DNA from: AC-32 sp963766375
GTDB lineage: Bacteria; Actinomycetota; Thermoleophilia; Gaiellales; Gaiellaceae
DNA: 64,000 nt
Assembly (NCBI GenBank): GCA_963766375.1
Contig: CAVXZG010000004.1
Coordinates: 1 to 64,000 of the forward strand
Direction of reading: 5' to 3'
Shown: piece after piece, positions 10,990 through 18,937 of the stretch
Layout of the letters: every line of letters begins with the position of its first letter
How positions within the stretch are numbered: position 1 is the first letter of the stretch
Position numbers and translations under genes: made by a program
Notes under the pieces: generated by a model
Told to the model about the DNA's origin: nothing
The model's database searches: none
Seen by the model: only the letters and a program-made list of their open reading frames with translations

Positions 10990-11730
10990 CCGACACCCAC
11001 GCGCACCTCGACGCGTGCGCCGAGCCGGCAGAAGTCCTCGTGGCCCGCGCGCAGACGGCCGGGGTGGAGCGGATCGTCTCGGTCGGCTCCGGGCTCGCCT
11101 CCTGCCGCGAGACCCTCGCCATCGCCGGGCGGGAGCAGGGGGTCTTCGCCGCCCTCGGGATCCACCCGCACCAGGCCGCCGACGAAGACGCTGGGCGTCT
11201 CGACGAGCTCCGCGAGCTGCTCGGCCACGAGCGCGCCGTCGCGGTCGGCGAGACCGGGCTCGACTTCTACCGGGACTACGCGCCGCACGACCGTCAGCGC
11301 GCGCTCTTCGAGCGCCAGTTGGAGCTTGCGGCCGAGCTCGGCAAGGCCGTCGTCGTTCATTCGCGCGCGGCCTCGGACGAGACGGCGGAGGCGCTCGAGG
11401 GCTTCGAGGGCACCGTCGTCCTGCACTGCTTCTCGGCGCCCGAGCTCCTGCCGGTCGCGCTCGAGCGCAGCTACTACGTCTCATTCGCCGGCAACGTCAC
11501 CTACCCGAGCGCCGAGGAGTTGCGCGAAGCGGCGCGCCAGGTCCCCGGCCGACCGCCTGCTCGTTGAGACGGACAGCCCCTACCTCTCGCCGCAGCCGCG
11601 CCGCGGGCGCCCGAACGAGCCGGCCAACGTCGTCCACACGGTCGCGGCGCTGGCGGAGACGCGTGGGGAGGACGCCGACGAGCTCACGGCCCGCCTCGAC
11701 GCCAATGCCACCGCTGCCTTCTCGCTGTGA
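10986..11730 (+). CDS. tatD: TatD-family metal-dependent hydrolase, one-base frameshift
   Basis: A TIM-barrel deoxyribonuclease-like enzyme. It starts TDTHAHLDAC with the HxH metal pair, then FAALGIHPHQA, AVGETGLDFYRDY (metal Glu), VVVHSRAA and VVLHCFSAPEL. The final catalytic segment LLVETDSPYLSPQP (Asp ligand) is one base out of frame: the run of four C at 11543-11546 should be three. Length is 3n+1. Corrected size is about 247 residues, normal. TTG start overlaps the metG stop; metG-tatD-rsmA is a conserved order. Confidence 0.9.
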
Positions 11731-11800
11731 GGCACCGCTTGCGGTGCCGGTGTCAGGATGTGCGGGCTTGCCCGCTCATCCGTCTGAAATGACCGGTCGA
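11728..11800 (+). repeat. Two-hairpin dispersed palindromic element, copy A
   Basis: It begins with the TGA stop of tatD. Inverted repeat 1 is GGCACCGC-TT-GCGGTGCC (11731-11748, perfect). A 7-nt spacer follows, then inverted repeat 2, GGATG-T-GCGGGC-TT-GCCCGC-T-CATCC (11756-11781), with one T/T mismatch. The tail GTCTGAAATGACCGGTCGA (11782-11800) matches copies C and E. Confidence 0.8.
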
Positions 11801-12608
11801 GACGATCGACGTCCTTTCCGCAGGTCCTCGGAGCCTGCAGCGAAGAAGGAGCTCGGCCAGCACTTTTTGATCGACGAGAACCTGCTGGGCGTGATCGGGC
11901 GGCTCGCCGAGCTCGATCCCGAGGACGTCGTGCTCGAGATCGGCCCGGGCCTTGGCGTCCTGACCGGGTACCTCGCCGACCGCACCCGCCACGTACACGC
12001 GGTCGAGCTCGACCGCTCGCTCGAACCACGCCTCCGCGAAGTCCTGGCCGGTCGGGAGAACGCCGAGCTTCACTTCGGCGACGCGCTCCAGCTCGACCTC
12101 GCCGCGCTGGAGCCGAAGCCGACGAAGCTCGTCTCGAACCTGCCGTACAACATCGCCACGCCGCTCGTGGTCGAGAGCCTCGACCGCCTGCCGAGCCTCA
12201 CGCACTGGACGGTGATGGTGCAGCGCGAGGTCGCCGACCGCTTCTTCGCGCAGCCCTCGACGAAGGCCTACGGCGCGGTCTCGGTGCTCGTCCAGCTCGC
12301 GGCCGAGCGCACTGGTTTTCACCCGGTCTCGCGCACGGTCTTCCGGCCGCAGCCGAATGTCGACTCCGCGCTCCTTGCCTTTCGCCGGCGATCCCTGCCC
12401 GAGTCGTATCCACGCGTGAAACAGGTCGTCGGCGCCGCCTTCGCGCACAGGCGCAAGCGCCTCTCGAACTCGCTCGAGCTTGCGGGCGTCGCCAGCCGCG
12501 AGCAGGCTGCCGTCGCTCTCGAGCTGATCGGCCGCGATCCCGGCGCTGCGCGCGGAGGAGCTGGCCCCGCCGGAGTTCGTCTCGCTCGCCGAAGCGCTCG
12601 ACCGATGA
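11789..12608 (+). CDS. rsmA: 16S rRNA dimethyladenosine transferase, one-base frameshift
   Basis: It dimethylates A1518 and A1519 of 16S rRNA. Motifs: KKELGQHFLIDENLL (residues 20-34), VLEIGPGLGVLTGYL (SAM site), NLPYNIATPLV (catalytic NLPY), FRPQPNVDSALL and AFAHRRKRLSNSL. Near 12538-12540 the run CCC appears to have one extra C; with it removed the gene ends ELAPPEFVSLAEALDR and the stop overlaps the ispE start (ATGA). Length 3n+1. The only usable start, ATG 11789, lies inside the tail of repeat copy A, so the repeat seems to supply the first residues. Confidence 0.92.
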
Positions 12609-13424
12609 GACGCGCGGCAGCGACCGCCAAGCTGAACCTCGCGCTGGTCGTCGGCCCGCTCGCGGGACGACGGCCGCCACGAGGTCGCGACGGTGCTCCA
12701 GCGACTCGACCTCGCCGACCGAATCTCCGTCGAGCCGGCGCAGCAGCTCCGGGTGGAGGGCTTTCCCGAGGACACGCTCGTGCGGCGCGCGCTCGAGACC
12801 CTCGCCGACGCGGTAGGAACCGAGGCGCGCTGGGAGGCCAGGATCTGGAAGCACGTCCCGGTCGCGGCGGGCCTCGGCGGCGGCAGCTCTGATGCGGCCA
12901 CTGCCCTCCGGCTCGCCAACGAGACGCTGCCCGAACCGCTTCCGGCCGCAGCCCTGGCCGAGCTCGCCGCGAGCCTCGGCTCCGACGCTCCCTTCTTCCT
13001 CACGTCGGGCCCGCAGCTCGGCACGGGCACCGGCAACGACCTGACGCCCCTCGAGCTACCCCAGGACTACTGGGTCGTGCTCGTCCTGCCCCGCGACGTG
13101 AGCAAACCCTCGACGGCCGCCGTCTACGACGCTTTTGACCGACGCGACGGAAGCGTGGGCTTCGAGGGGCGCCGAGCGCAGCTCGACCGGGCCCTGCCGG
13201 AGGTGCGCCGCCCACGCGATCTCGCGGCCCTGCCGCCGAACGACCTCGCCTCTTCGCCGCTTGCCGAAGACCTGCTCGCCCTTGGCTCGTTTCGCGCCGA
13301 CGTCAGCGGTGCGGGCCCGACGGTCTACGGGCTCTTCCACCATCGCGAGCAGGCGGCCGCGGCGGAGCGCGCTCTGCGTGCGCACGGCCGGACCTGGATC
13401 ACCGTCCCCGCTTGGTACGGTTGA
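12605..13424 (+). CDS. ispE: 4-diphosphocytidyl-2-C-methyl-D-erythritol kinase, one-base frameshift
   Basis: A GHMP kinase in the MEP isoprenoid pathway. The N-terminus RRAAATAKLNLALVVGPL holds the substrate-binding Lys; a frame break near 12663 then separates it from RDDGRHEVATVLQRLDLADRI. The ATP motif PVAAGLGGGSSDAATAL and the C-terminal glycine motif ADVSGAGPTVYGLF are intact. Length is 3n+1, fitting one inserted G. Corrected size is about 272 residues. Overlaps rsmA by 4 bp, as in the classic ksgA-ispE neighbourhood. Confidence 0.92.
13416..13421 (+). promoter_or_regulatory. -10 box TACGGT, leaderless
   Basis: TACGGT, inside the last codons of ispE, lies 6 bp before ATG 13428. Confidence 0.5.
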
Positions 13425-13427
13425 CGC

Positions 13428-13805
13428 ATGGCTTCGGACGAGTCGATGGAGTCCCGGAGCGTCATCGAGCACGGCAGCACCCGCGCCGGTCGCTGGCTGA
13501 AGGCCCGCCGCGTGCGACTTGCCCTCTGGATCGCCGTTATCGAAGGCGTCATCGTGGCTCTGGCGCACGATTTCTCGCGCTGGACGGTGATTGGGATCGC
13601 GATTCCGGTGCTCGCGCTCTACGTCTTCTGGGGGCGGCACGCGGGATCCGACACCGCGCGCCAGATCACCTGGATTGCCGCCGCCTCGCAGGCGCTGGCG
13701 GTCGTCGTGGTGATCATGGCCTTCATCCTCAACTGGCTGGCCCTGATCCTCGCGGGCATCTTCGCGGCGATCGCGCTCCTGTTCCTGCTCGGCGACCGAG
13801 GCTAA
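13428..13805 (+). CDS. Small integral membrane protein (DUF-type)
   Basis: A 125-residue protein with a polar N-terminus (residues 1-30) and four hydrophobic segments: LALWIAVIEGVIVALA, WTVIGIAIPVLALYVFW, a mixed segment around ITWIAAASQALAVVVVIMAF, and LALILAGIFAAIALLFLL. No enzyme motif is visible. Own promoter box 6 bp before the ATG. Function unknown. Confidence 0.7.
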   Translation: MASDESMESRSVIEHGSTRAGRWLKARRVRLALWIAVIEGVIVALAHDFSRWTVIGIAIPVLALYVFWGRHAGSDTARQITWIAAASQALAVVVVIMAFILNWLALILAGIFAAIALLFLLGDRG

Positions 13806-13816
13806 GCTGGCGCCGC

Positions 13817-13891
13817 ATGAGGAGGCGACCCGTCCAGCGCCCGGCATTGGGTCATCCGGAAATGTCTCAGCGCGTCCTAGCCAAGTGCTGA
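13817..13891 (+). CDS. Possible 24-residue leaderless small ORF
   Basis: ATG 13817 is preceded by TAAGCT (13803-13808) with an 8-bp spacer, like other leaderless genes here. The ORF encodes a short basic peptide (MRRRPVQRPALGHPEMSQRV...) and ends in the TGA that begins repeat copy D, just as three recognised genes end at the TGA of the element. TAAGCT also contains the stop codon of the previous gene, so chance is possible. Confidence 0.25.
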   Translation: MRRRPVQRPALGHPEMSQRVLAKC

Positions 13892-13944
13892 GGCGTCGCT
13901 TGCGACGCCGACCTGGAGGCCGATCGGGCTCCGCCCGTTCGGCC
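13889..13944 (+). repeat. Two-hairpin dispersed palindromic element, copy D
   Basis: TGA, then GGCGTCGC-TT-GCGACGCC (13892-13909, perfect), an 8-nt spacer, then GGCCGA-T-CGGGC-TCC-GCCCG-T-TCGGCC (13918-13944) with one T/T mismatch. The conserved tail is absent. It lies 38 bp before tRNA-Gln. Confidence 0.7.
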
Positions 13945-13982
13945 GTCCTACGCCCGATCGTTGGGCTACAAGACATCTTCGG

Positions 13983-14056
13983 TGGGGCGTAGCCAAGTGG
14001 TAAGGCAGCGGGTTTTGGTCCCGCGATCCCAGGTTCGAATCCTGGCGCCCCAGCCA
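13983..14056 (+). tRNA. tRNA-Gln (anticodon TTG)
   Basis: Acceptor arms TGGGGCG (13983-13989) and CGCCCCA (14046-14052) pair fully. The anticodon stem GCGGG/CCCGC encloses the loop TTTTGGT with anticodon TTG. The T arm is CCAGG-TTCGAAT-CCTGG. Discriminator G and an encoded CCA (14054-14056) follow. Flanked on both sides by copies of the palindromic repeat in opposite orientation. Confidence 0.95.
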
Positions 14057-14117
14057 TCTTCTCCGAGGCTTTTCGATTCGTGATTCGTAGCCCTGGAAAC
14101 CTCAGCCGGGGTTAGAC

Positions 14118-14170
14118 GGCCCCAGCGGCGAAGCCGCTGCGGCCTCTAGACGGCATCGCAAGCGACGCCT
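14118..14170 (-). repeat. Two-hairpin dispersed palindromic element, copy F (reverse orientation)
   Basis: On the minus strand: GGCGTCGC-TT-GCGATGCC (one G/T pair), a 7-nt spacer, then a hairpin with arms GGCC plus CAGCGGC/GCCGCTG, a 3-nt loop, and a single mismatched base at the same place as in copies A and D. No tail, and no stop codon at its start. It ends 3 bp before the glmU start. Confidence 0.65.
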
Positions 14171-14173
14171 GAC

Positions 14174-15499
14174 GTGACCAATCCGAAGCTCGCAGCTGTC
14201 GTCCTGGCCGCCGGGCTTGGCACGCGCATGCGCTCCGAGACGCCGAAGCACCTGCACCCGCTGCTCGGCCGCCGCCTCGTCGACTGGGTGGTCGAGGCGG
14301 CCCGCGAGCTGGCCCCGGAGCCGCTCGTGGTCGTCACCTCGCCCGGCTCCGAGGATGCCTTCGAGGGCGTGGAGACCGCGGTGCAGGCCGAGCCCCGAGG
14401 CACCGGCGACGCCGCCGCCGCCGCCCGGGGAGCGCTCGCGGGCTTCGAGGGCGACGTGCTGGTGGTCACCGGCGACGCTGCTGCGATCACCGGCGACCTG
14501 CTCGGCCGGCTGCTCGAGACCCACCGCAGCGAAGGCGCGGGCGCGACCGTTCTTTCGTTCGAGCCCGCAGACCCCGGCGCCTACGGCCGCATCGTCCGTA
14601 ACGCGGACGGTGACCTGGAGGCGATCGTCGAGGCCGGCGACGCGAGCGAAGACGAGCTCGCGCTGCGCGAGGTCAACTCCTCCATCTACGTCTTCGCCTC
14701 CGACAAGCTCTGGCCGGCGCTCGAGCGGCTCCGCCCCGAGAACGCCCAGGGCGAGCTCTACCTCACCGACACCGTTCGCGACCTCGCTGCCGCCGGTGAG
14801 CGCGTGGCCGTTCACACCGCGGAAGACCCCGCGGAGGTCGAGGGCGTCAACACCCGCGCCGAGCTCGCCACGGCTGCGGCGGTCCTGCGCGACCGCGTCA
14901 ACCACGAGCACATGCTCGCGGGCGCGACGATCGTCGACCCAGCCACCACCTGGATCGATCCGAGCGTCGAGCTCGAGCCGGACTCGACGATCCACCCGTT
15001 CACGGTGCTGAGGGGGCAGACAAAGGTCGGGCGCGGCGCCGAGGTGGGCCCGCACGTGGTCGCAGCCGATGCCGAGATCGGCCCTGGCGCGCTGGTCGGC
15101 CCCTTCTGTTACCTTCGCCCCGGAACCGTGCTGGAGGCCGGCTCGAAGGCGGGCGCATTCGTGGAGATCAAGAACTCGCGCATCGGCGAACGTGCGAAGG
15201 TGCCACACCAGTCCTACATCGGAGACGCAGAGATCGGCGAGGGCACGAACATCGGCGCGGGCAACATCACGGCAAACTTCCCGCATGTGCCGGGAAAGCC
15301 GAAGGGCCGCACCAAAATCGGGCGCAACGTCAGGACCGGCGTCCACAATGCGTTCGTTGCACCCGTGGAGATCGGCGACGATGCGTGGATCGGGGCCGGA
15401 TCGGTCATCGATGAGGATGTCCCTCCGGAGTCCCTCGCGATCGCGCGCGCCCGCCAGGAGACCAAGGAAGGCTACGTCCGGAGAAAGCGGGAGGAATGA
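14174..15499 (+). CDS. glmU: Bifunctional GlcNAc-1-P uridyltransferase / glucosamine-1-P acetyltransferase
   Basis: It makes UDP-GlcNAc for peptidoglycan. The N-terminal nucleotidyltransferase domain has VVLAAGLGTRMRSETPKHLH (residues 9-28) and RGTGDAAAAAR. The C-terminal left-handed beta-helix has hexapeptide repeats from about residue 250 and the acetyltransferase motifs FVEIKNSRIGERAKVPHQSY, GEGTNIGAGNITANF and IGRNVRTGVHNAFVAPV. 441 residues, close to the usual 455. GTG start. The stop overlaps the prs start (ATGA). Confidence 0.95.
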   Translation: MTNPKLAAVVLAAGLGTRMRSETPKHLHPLLGRRLVDWVVEAARELAPEPLVVVTSPGSEDAFEGVETAVQAEPRGTGDAAAAARGALAGFEGDVLVVTGDAAAITGDLLGRLLETHRSEGAGATVLSFEPADPGAYGRIVRNADGDLEAIVEAGDASEDELALREVNSSIYVFASDKLWPALERLRPENAQGELYLTDTVRDLAAAGERVAVHTAEDPAEVEGVNTRAELATAAAVLRDRVNHEHMLAGATIVDPATTWIDPSVELEPDSTIHPFTVLRGQTKVGRGAEVGPHVVAADAEIGPGALVGPFCYLRPGTVLEAGSKAGAFVEIKNSRIGERAKVPHQSYIGDAEIGEGTNIGAGNITANFPHVPGKPKGRTKIGRNVRTGVHNAFVAPVEIGDDAWIGAGSVIDEDVPPESLAIARARQETKEGYVRRKREE

Positions 15500-16542
15500 G
15501 TGAGGCCACACTCCCAGGGCTCGAGACAGTCGAGCCGGTTCTGCCCGTGACCGACCGCACGCCCTGGATCGAGCGCGGGCCGCAGAAGCGGCTGATGCTC
15601 TTCTCGGGCCGCTCGAACCCCGAGCTGGCCGAGCGGATCGCCGACAAGCTCGGCCTCACCCTCGGCGAGGTCGAGCTGAAGACCTTCGCGAACGGCGAGA
15701 CCTACGTCCGCTACGACGACTCGATCCGTGGCAGCGACGCTTTCATCATCCAGTCCGGCAACCCGCCGGTGAACGACCACCTGGTCGAGCTGCTGATCAT
15801 GATCCAGGCGGCGAAGCTCGCCTCGGCGAAGCGGATCACGGCTGTCGTTCCCTGGTACCCGTACTCCCGGCAGGACAAGAAGTCGCGCCCGCGCGAGCCG
15901 ATCACCGCCCGTCTGGTCGCCGACTTCCTGGAAGCCGCGGGCGTCGACCGCGTCCTGACGATGGACCTGCACGCGGGCCAGATCCAGGGCTTCTTCAACG
16001 TCCCGGTCGACCACATGACCGCGCTGCCGCTCTTCGCCACCTTCTACCGCGACAAGGGCCTCTACGGAGACAAGGTCGTCGCGGTCTCGCCCGACCCCGG
16101 CCGCGCGAAGATGGCGCGCCGCTTCGGGCAGATGCTCGAGGCCGACCTGGCGATCATGAACAAGGTGCGCCCCGAGCACGACACGGCCGAGGTGAGCGAG
16201 GTGATCGGTGACGTGCAGGGCAAGGTCGCGATCATGAGCGACGACATCATCGTCACCGGCGGCACGCTGATCGCCGGCGCGGAGGCGCTCAAGGAGGCCG
16301 GCGCGACCGAGGTCTACGCCTGCGCCACCCACGGCCTCTTCCCGGGCAACGCCTTCGAGAAGATCTCCAAGAGCGTGCTCGCCGAGGTGACCGTCACCGA
16401 CACCGTGCCGATCGACAAGCTCAACCAGCCGGACAAGATCAACGTGATCTCGGTCTCGAAGCTGCTGGCGGAGACGATCCTCAACGTCTTCGCCGACGAC
16501 TCGGTCTCCGCGATCTTCGCGGGCGAGAACCAGCTCTTCTGA
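15496..16542 (+). CDS. prs: Ribose-phosphate pyrophosphokinase
   Basis: It makes PRPP from ribose 5-phosphate and ATP, feeding nucleotide, His and Trp synthesis. Motifs: LFSGRSNPELAERIADKLG, FANGETYVRYDDSIRG, VVPWYPYSRQDKKSRPREPI (ATP/flexible loop) and the PRPP loop VAIMSDDIIVTGGTLIAGAE. At 348 residues it carries a 30-residue N-terminal extension compared with common PrsA. Starts at ATG after GGAGGA and overlaps glmU by 4 bp; glmU-prs is a widely conserved pair. Confidence 0.95.
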   Translation: MSEATLPGLETVEPVLPVTDRTPWIERGPQKRLMLFSGRSNPELAERIADKLGLTLGEVELKTFANGETYVRYDDSIRGSDAFIIQSGNPPVNDHLVELLIMIQAAKLASAKRITAVVPWYPYSRQDKKSRPREPITARLVADFLEAAGVDRVLTMDLHAGQIQGFFNVPVDHMTALPLFATFYRDKGLYGDKVVAVSPDPGRAKMARRFGQMLEADLAIMNKVRPEHDTAEVSEVIGDVQGKVAIMSDDIIVTGGTLIAGAEALKEAGATEVYACATHGLFPGNAFEKISKSVLAEVTVTDTVPIDKLNQPDKINVISVSKLLAETILNVFADDSVSAIFAGENQLF

Positions 16543-16572
16543 CGGAAACCGCCTGACTGGGCGGTTTCCGTC
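16541..16572 (+). terminator. Strong hairpin terminator after prs
   Basis: GACGGAAACCGCC (16541-16553), a 6-nt loop, then GGCGGTTTCCGTC (16560-16572): a perfect 13-bp stem beginning at the stop codon, followed by TTGT. The U tract is short, as is common in high-GC actinobacteria. Confidence 0.75.
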
Positions 16573-16909
16573 TTGTCACCACAGGAATCTCCTACAAACC
16601 GAGGGTGGAGCGTTGAGATGAGGCGTTGAGCAAAATCAACGCTCAACCACTAGACGTGCCGAGCGTGCCAGGCGGCAAACTGGCCCCGTTCCACTGCGGG
16701 CGAGAGCGGCCGCCACCCTCTCCCCGAGGTGCTCCTTCCCCGCGCGGCCGCTCTCGCCCTCGATTCAGTAGGAGTGTCCTGGCGAAACAGCTGAGTGCCT
16801 GCTGTTGCACCTAACGTCTGAGGACACTGCTACCGTGATCGTTCCCCGTTCGAAACCCTGTTCTGAACGCGCCGGAAGCTGAAGCTTCCGCTGCGATCGA
16901 CAACGCCTC
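16573..16909. other. Intergenic region with large hairpins, left edge of accessory island
   Basis: No convincing gene. It holds a repeated GCGTTGAG motif that folds back on CAACGCTCAACCAC (about 16607-16650), a very long perfect inverted repeat at 16698-16759 (listed separately), and a 6-bp stem GGAAGC-TGAA-GCTTCC at 16874-16889 just before the next gene. A/T content is higher than in the flanking core genes. Confidence 0.6.
16698..16759. repeat. 16-bp perfect inverted repeat with 30-nt pyrimidine-rich loop
   Basis: GGGCGAGAGCGGCCGC (16698-16713) and its exact complement (16744-16759) flank a C/T-rich 30-nt loop. It could be a structured RNA, an orphan terminator or the ends of a small mobile element. 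Confidence 0.6.
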
Positions 16910-17962
16910 ATGGTTTCTCTGTTACAAAAGCTTGCGTGGTGCGTGGTCCTAGCGTTTGTGACGACGCTGTTCGCGTCGAGCGGTCCCGCACCCCGAGCCG
17001 GGGCTATGAGGCCCGGCGCAAACGCTCCCCTCTGCCAGCGCTTCGTAGCCCCAAACGGCAATGACCGGAACCGCGGAGATCGGCGGTCGCCGTTCGCAAG
17101 CGTGTCGAGGCTGGTAGCCACTCTTCGAGCCGGTCAAACCGGCTGCCTGCTCTCGGGGCGATACCGAGAGGAGGTCCGCATCCTTCGAGGTGGGCGCGAG
17201 AACAAACCGATAACGCTAACGGCGGCTCCAGGTGCGAAACCGACAATCTGCGGCCGCGTCGAGCTCAAATCGAGCGCGGATTACTGGAGGGTGACCCGCC
17301 TCAATCTCGACGGGTCATGCAGTAGCCAGAACACGATCCAGATCTATGGCGATCACATAACACTGAGTCACGATGACATCACGAACCGCCGCATCGCCAA
17401 GAGTTGCGTGTACCTGGGAGGGGAAAGCTGGGGTCGGCCCCGGGAGACGGTGATTCGCAACAATCGGATCCACGATTGCGGTAACACCGGGAACGATCAC
17501 ACTCACGGGATCTACGCAGCCGCTCCGCGCCATGCGAGGATCACCGACAACTACATCTACGCGAACTCCGGCTTCGGAATCCAGCTCTATCCTGACGCTC
17601 AGGAGACGCTCGTCGAGCACAACGTGATCGACGGGAACTTCACGGAAAGTGGCCTCGTCTTCGGCGGGGAAGCGCCGTACGCTTCCTCGAACAATCTCGT
17701 CAGATGGAACATCTTCAGTGGAAACGGTGCTTACGGCGTCTCGTCCTCGTGGGGCGGTCCCGTCGGAGCGGCGAATATTGCGAACGGGAACTGCTTCTGG
17801 CAAAACGCCAGAGGCACATTCGACTCGTCCCGGCTCGGGTACAGCGCCAGGAGAAACATCAACGCGAATCCTCTGTTTGTCGCTCCAACGGCGCGTGACT
17901 ACCGGCTTCGCCCCGGAAGTCCATGCAAGAGGATGCAGCCCCGCGGCCACGTCGGTCCGTAA
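16910..17962 (+). CDS. Secreted right-handed parallel beta-helix protein
   Basis: 350 residues with a signal peptide (LAWCVVLAFVTTLFASSGPAPRAGA). The mature part opens with CQRFVAPNGNDRNRGDRRSPF, the usual start of bacterial beta-helix/pectate-lyase-like surface proteins. Parallel-helix rungs follow (VTRLNLDGS, ITLSHDDITN, TVIRNNRIHDCGN, ARITDNYIYANSGFGIQLY, TLVEHNVIDGNFTESGLVFG, LVRWNIFSGNG, GNCFWQNARG). Cys residues are paired through the helix. No pectate-lyase catalytic set could be verified, so the substrate is unknown. Base composition is clearly lower in G+C than neighbours and codon third positions are less biased, suggesting transfer. Confidence 0.8.
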   Translation: MVSLLQKLAWCVVLAFVTTLFASSGPAPRAGAMRPGANAPLCQRFVAPNGNDRNRGDRRSPFASVSRLVATLRAGQTGCLLSGRYREEVRILRGGRENKPITLTAAPGAKPTICGRVELKSSADYWRVTRLNLDGSCSSQNTIQIYGDHITLSHDDITNRRIAKSCVYLGGESWGRPRETVIRNNRIHDCGNTGNDHTHGIYAAAPRHARITDNYIYANSGFGIQLYPDAQETLVEHNVIDGNFTESGLVFGGEAPYASSNNLVRWNIFSGNGAYGVSSSWGGPVGAANIANGNCFWQNARGTFDSSRLGYSARRNINANPLFVAPTARDYRLRPGSPCKRMQPRGHVGP

Positions 17963-18001
17963 CCGACGACGACGGTCAGGTGCGCGGGTTGCCTGACTCG
18001 A

Positions 18002-18844
18002 TCAAGCCCAGGCGGTCAGAGCGAGAGCGCTCATGGCGGCGAAGAGCATTCCTGCTACATACCAGGCAAGCGCGCCGCGTCGGCGCCAGACGGCGTGGGT
18101 GAGGGATCCGGCCCAGCTCGACAACGCTCGAGCCGTCGTGAATACCACGCGCAAGATCAGCCGGGCTCCTGCCGCGGCCGCCGCGGCGACAGCTCGAGCG
18201 GCTGCAACGAGGGCGAAGGCTACTGGCGGGCCCAGCCTCGATGACCTTCGAGCCCTCACGACTGCCAGGCGCCGTATCGTCCGGGCTTCCGCGGCGACTC
18301 TCTGGGCGCCGGCACCGAGCCGTTCACTGGTCAGCTCTCCTCTCATCCGCGGCAGCCAACTGCGGCGGCGGATCCCCAGGAGAACGGCGAGAGCAGCGAG
18401 AATGACGGCCACGCCGGCCACCGTCGTCCAGGTCGAGCGGTGACCTGCTCCGCTCGGCTGCGCGCGCTCTGCCTGCGGACTCGTAGGCGGCCGGAGCTGC
18501 GCGATGCCCGCACGAGTCGGATGTCGGAGGGCCCAGACCTCATAGGCGACCCCTTGCGAGCGAAGCCAGCGGCTGAATTCGGCCAGATCGACGAAGGTCC
18601 GGCCCGCCCAGACGATTCCCTTCGCCTGCGGCTGGGATGGCGGCGGGGAGCTGTTGAAAAACTGTGCACCGAGGTACACGACCCCGAGCAGGGTCACCGC
18701 GGAGCACACGAGGGCGATCACGATCTCGACGCGCACGAGCGTCCCACTCGAGCGAGCGCTGTGCCGATGAGCTGTTCTCAGAACCTCCTCGTCCCCAGAA
18801 CGCTCCCCGGCAAGAGTCGAAGGATTGACGCCTCGGAGTTCCAC
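18002..18844 (-). CDS. Predicted membrane protein, unknown
   Basis: 280 residues. One membrane helix near residues 38-60 (IVIALVCSAVTLLGVVYLGA), an extracellular stretch with FVDLAEFSRWLRSQGVAYEVWALRHP (resembling a short conserved domain in actinobacterial membrane proteins), a second helix near 145-163 (VAGVAVILAALAVLLGI), a basic Arg-rich section, an Ala-rich amphipathic stretch (near 210-245) and a last helix (WYVAGMLFAAMSALALTAWA). No known family identified. Lies in the accessory island. Confidence 0.6.
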   Translation of the reverse strand: MELRGVNPSTLAGERSGDEEVLRTAHRHSARSSGTLVRVEIVIALVCSAVTLLGVVYLGAQFFNSSPPPSQPQAKGIVWAGRTFVDLAEFSRWLRSQGVAYEVWALRHPTRAGIAQLRPPTSPQAERAQPSGAGHRSTWTTVAGVAVILAALAVLLGIRRRSWLPRMRGELTSERLGAGAQRVAAEARTIRRLAVVRARRSSRLGPPVAFALVAAARAVAAAAAAGARLILRVVFTTARALSSWAGSLTHAVWRRRGALAWYVAGMLFAAMSALALTAWA

Positions 18845-18901
18845 CCCCCAGTAAGGTCATCCAAACTGGTGAAAAGGTCAAGGGACCTACGTCGGCGGGA
18901 G

Positions 18902-18927
18902 GGAGGGCCGGCCGAAGCCGGCCCTCC
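18902..18927 (-). terminator. Hairpin after the collagen-like gene
   Basis: GGAGGGCCGGC-CGAA-GCCGGCCCTCC, a perfect 11-bp stem with a tetraloop, begins 10 bp past the stop of the collagen-like gene. No U tract. Confidence 0.55.
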
Positions 18928-18937
18928 TGGCGCGTGC

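Noticed and set aside
11540..12540. Programmed +1 frameshifting in tatD and rsmA
   Set aside because: No slippery site or stimulatory structure is shared, and the same +1 breaks occur in many unrelated genes, pointing to sequence error.
13980..14060. tRNA-Gln as an integration site of a mobile island
   Set aside because: No integrase, no direct repeat of the tRNA 3' end and no prophage genes nearby.
14102..15511. 469-codon open frame antisense to glmU
   Set aside because: High GC makes long antisense frames common; the sequence is low-complexity Arg/Ala/Asp with no family motif, while glmU on the plus strand is certain.
16626..16814. 62-codon ORF in the gap after prs
   Set aside because: It runs through the large inverted repeat, has no promoter or ribosome site and no plausible protein features.
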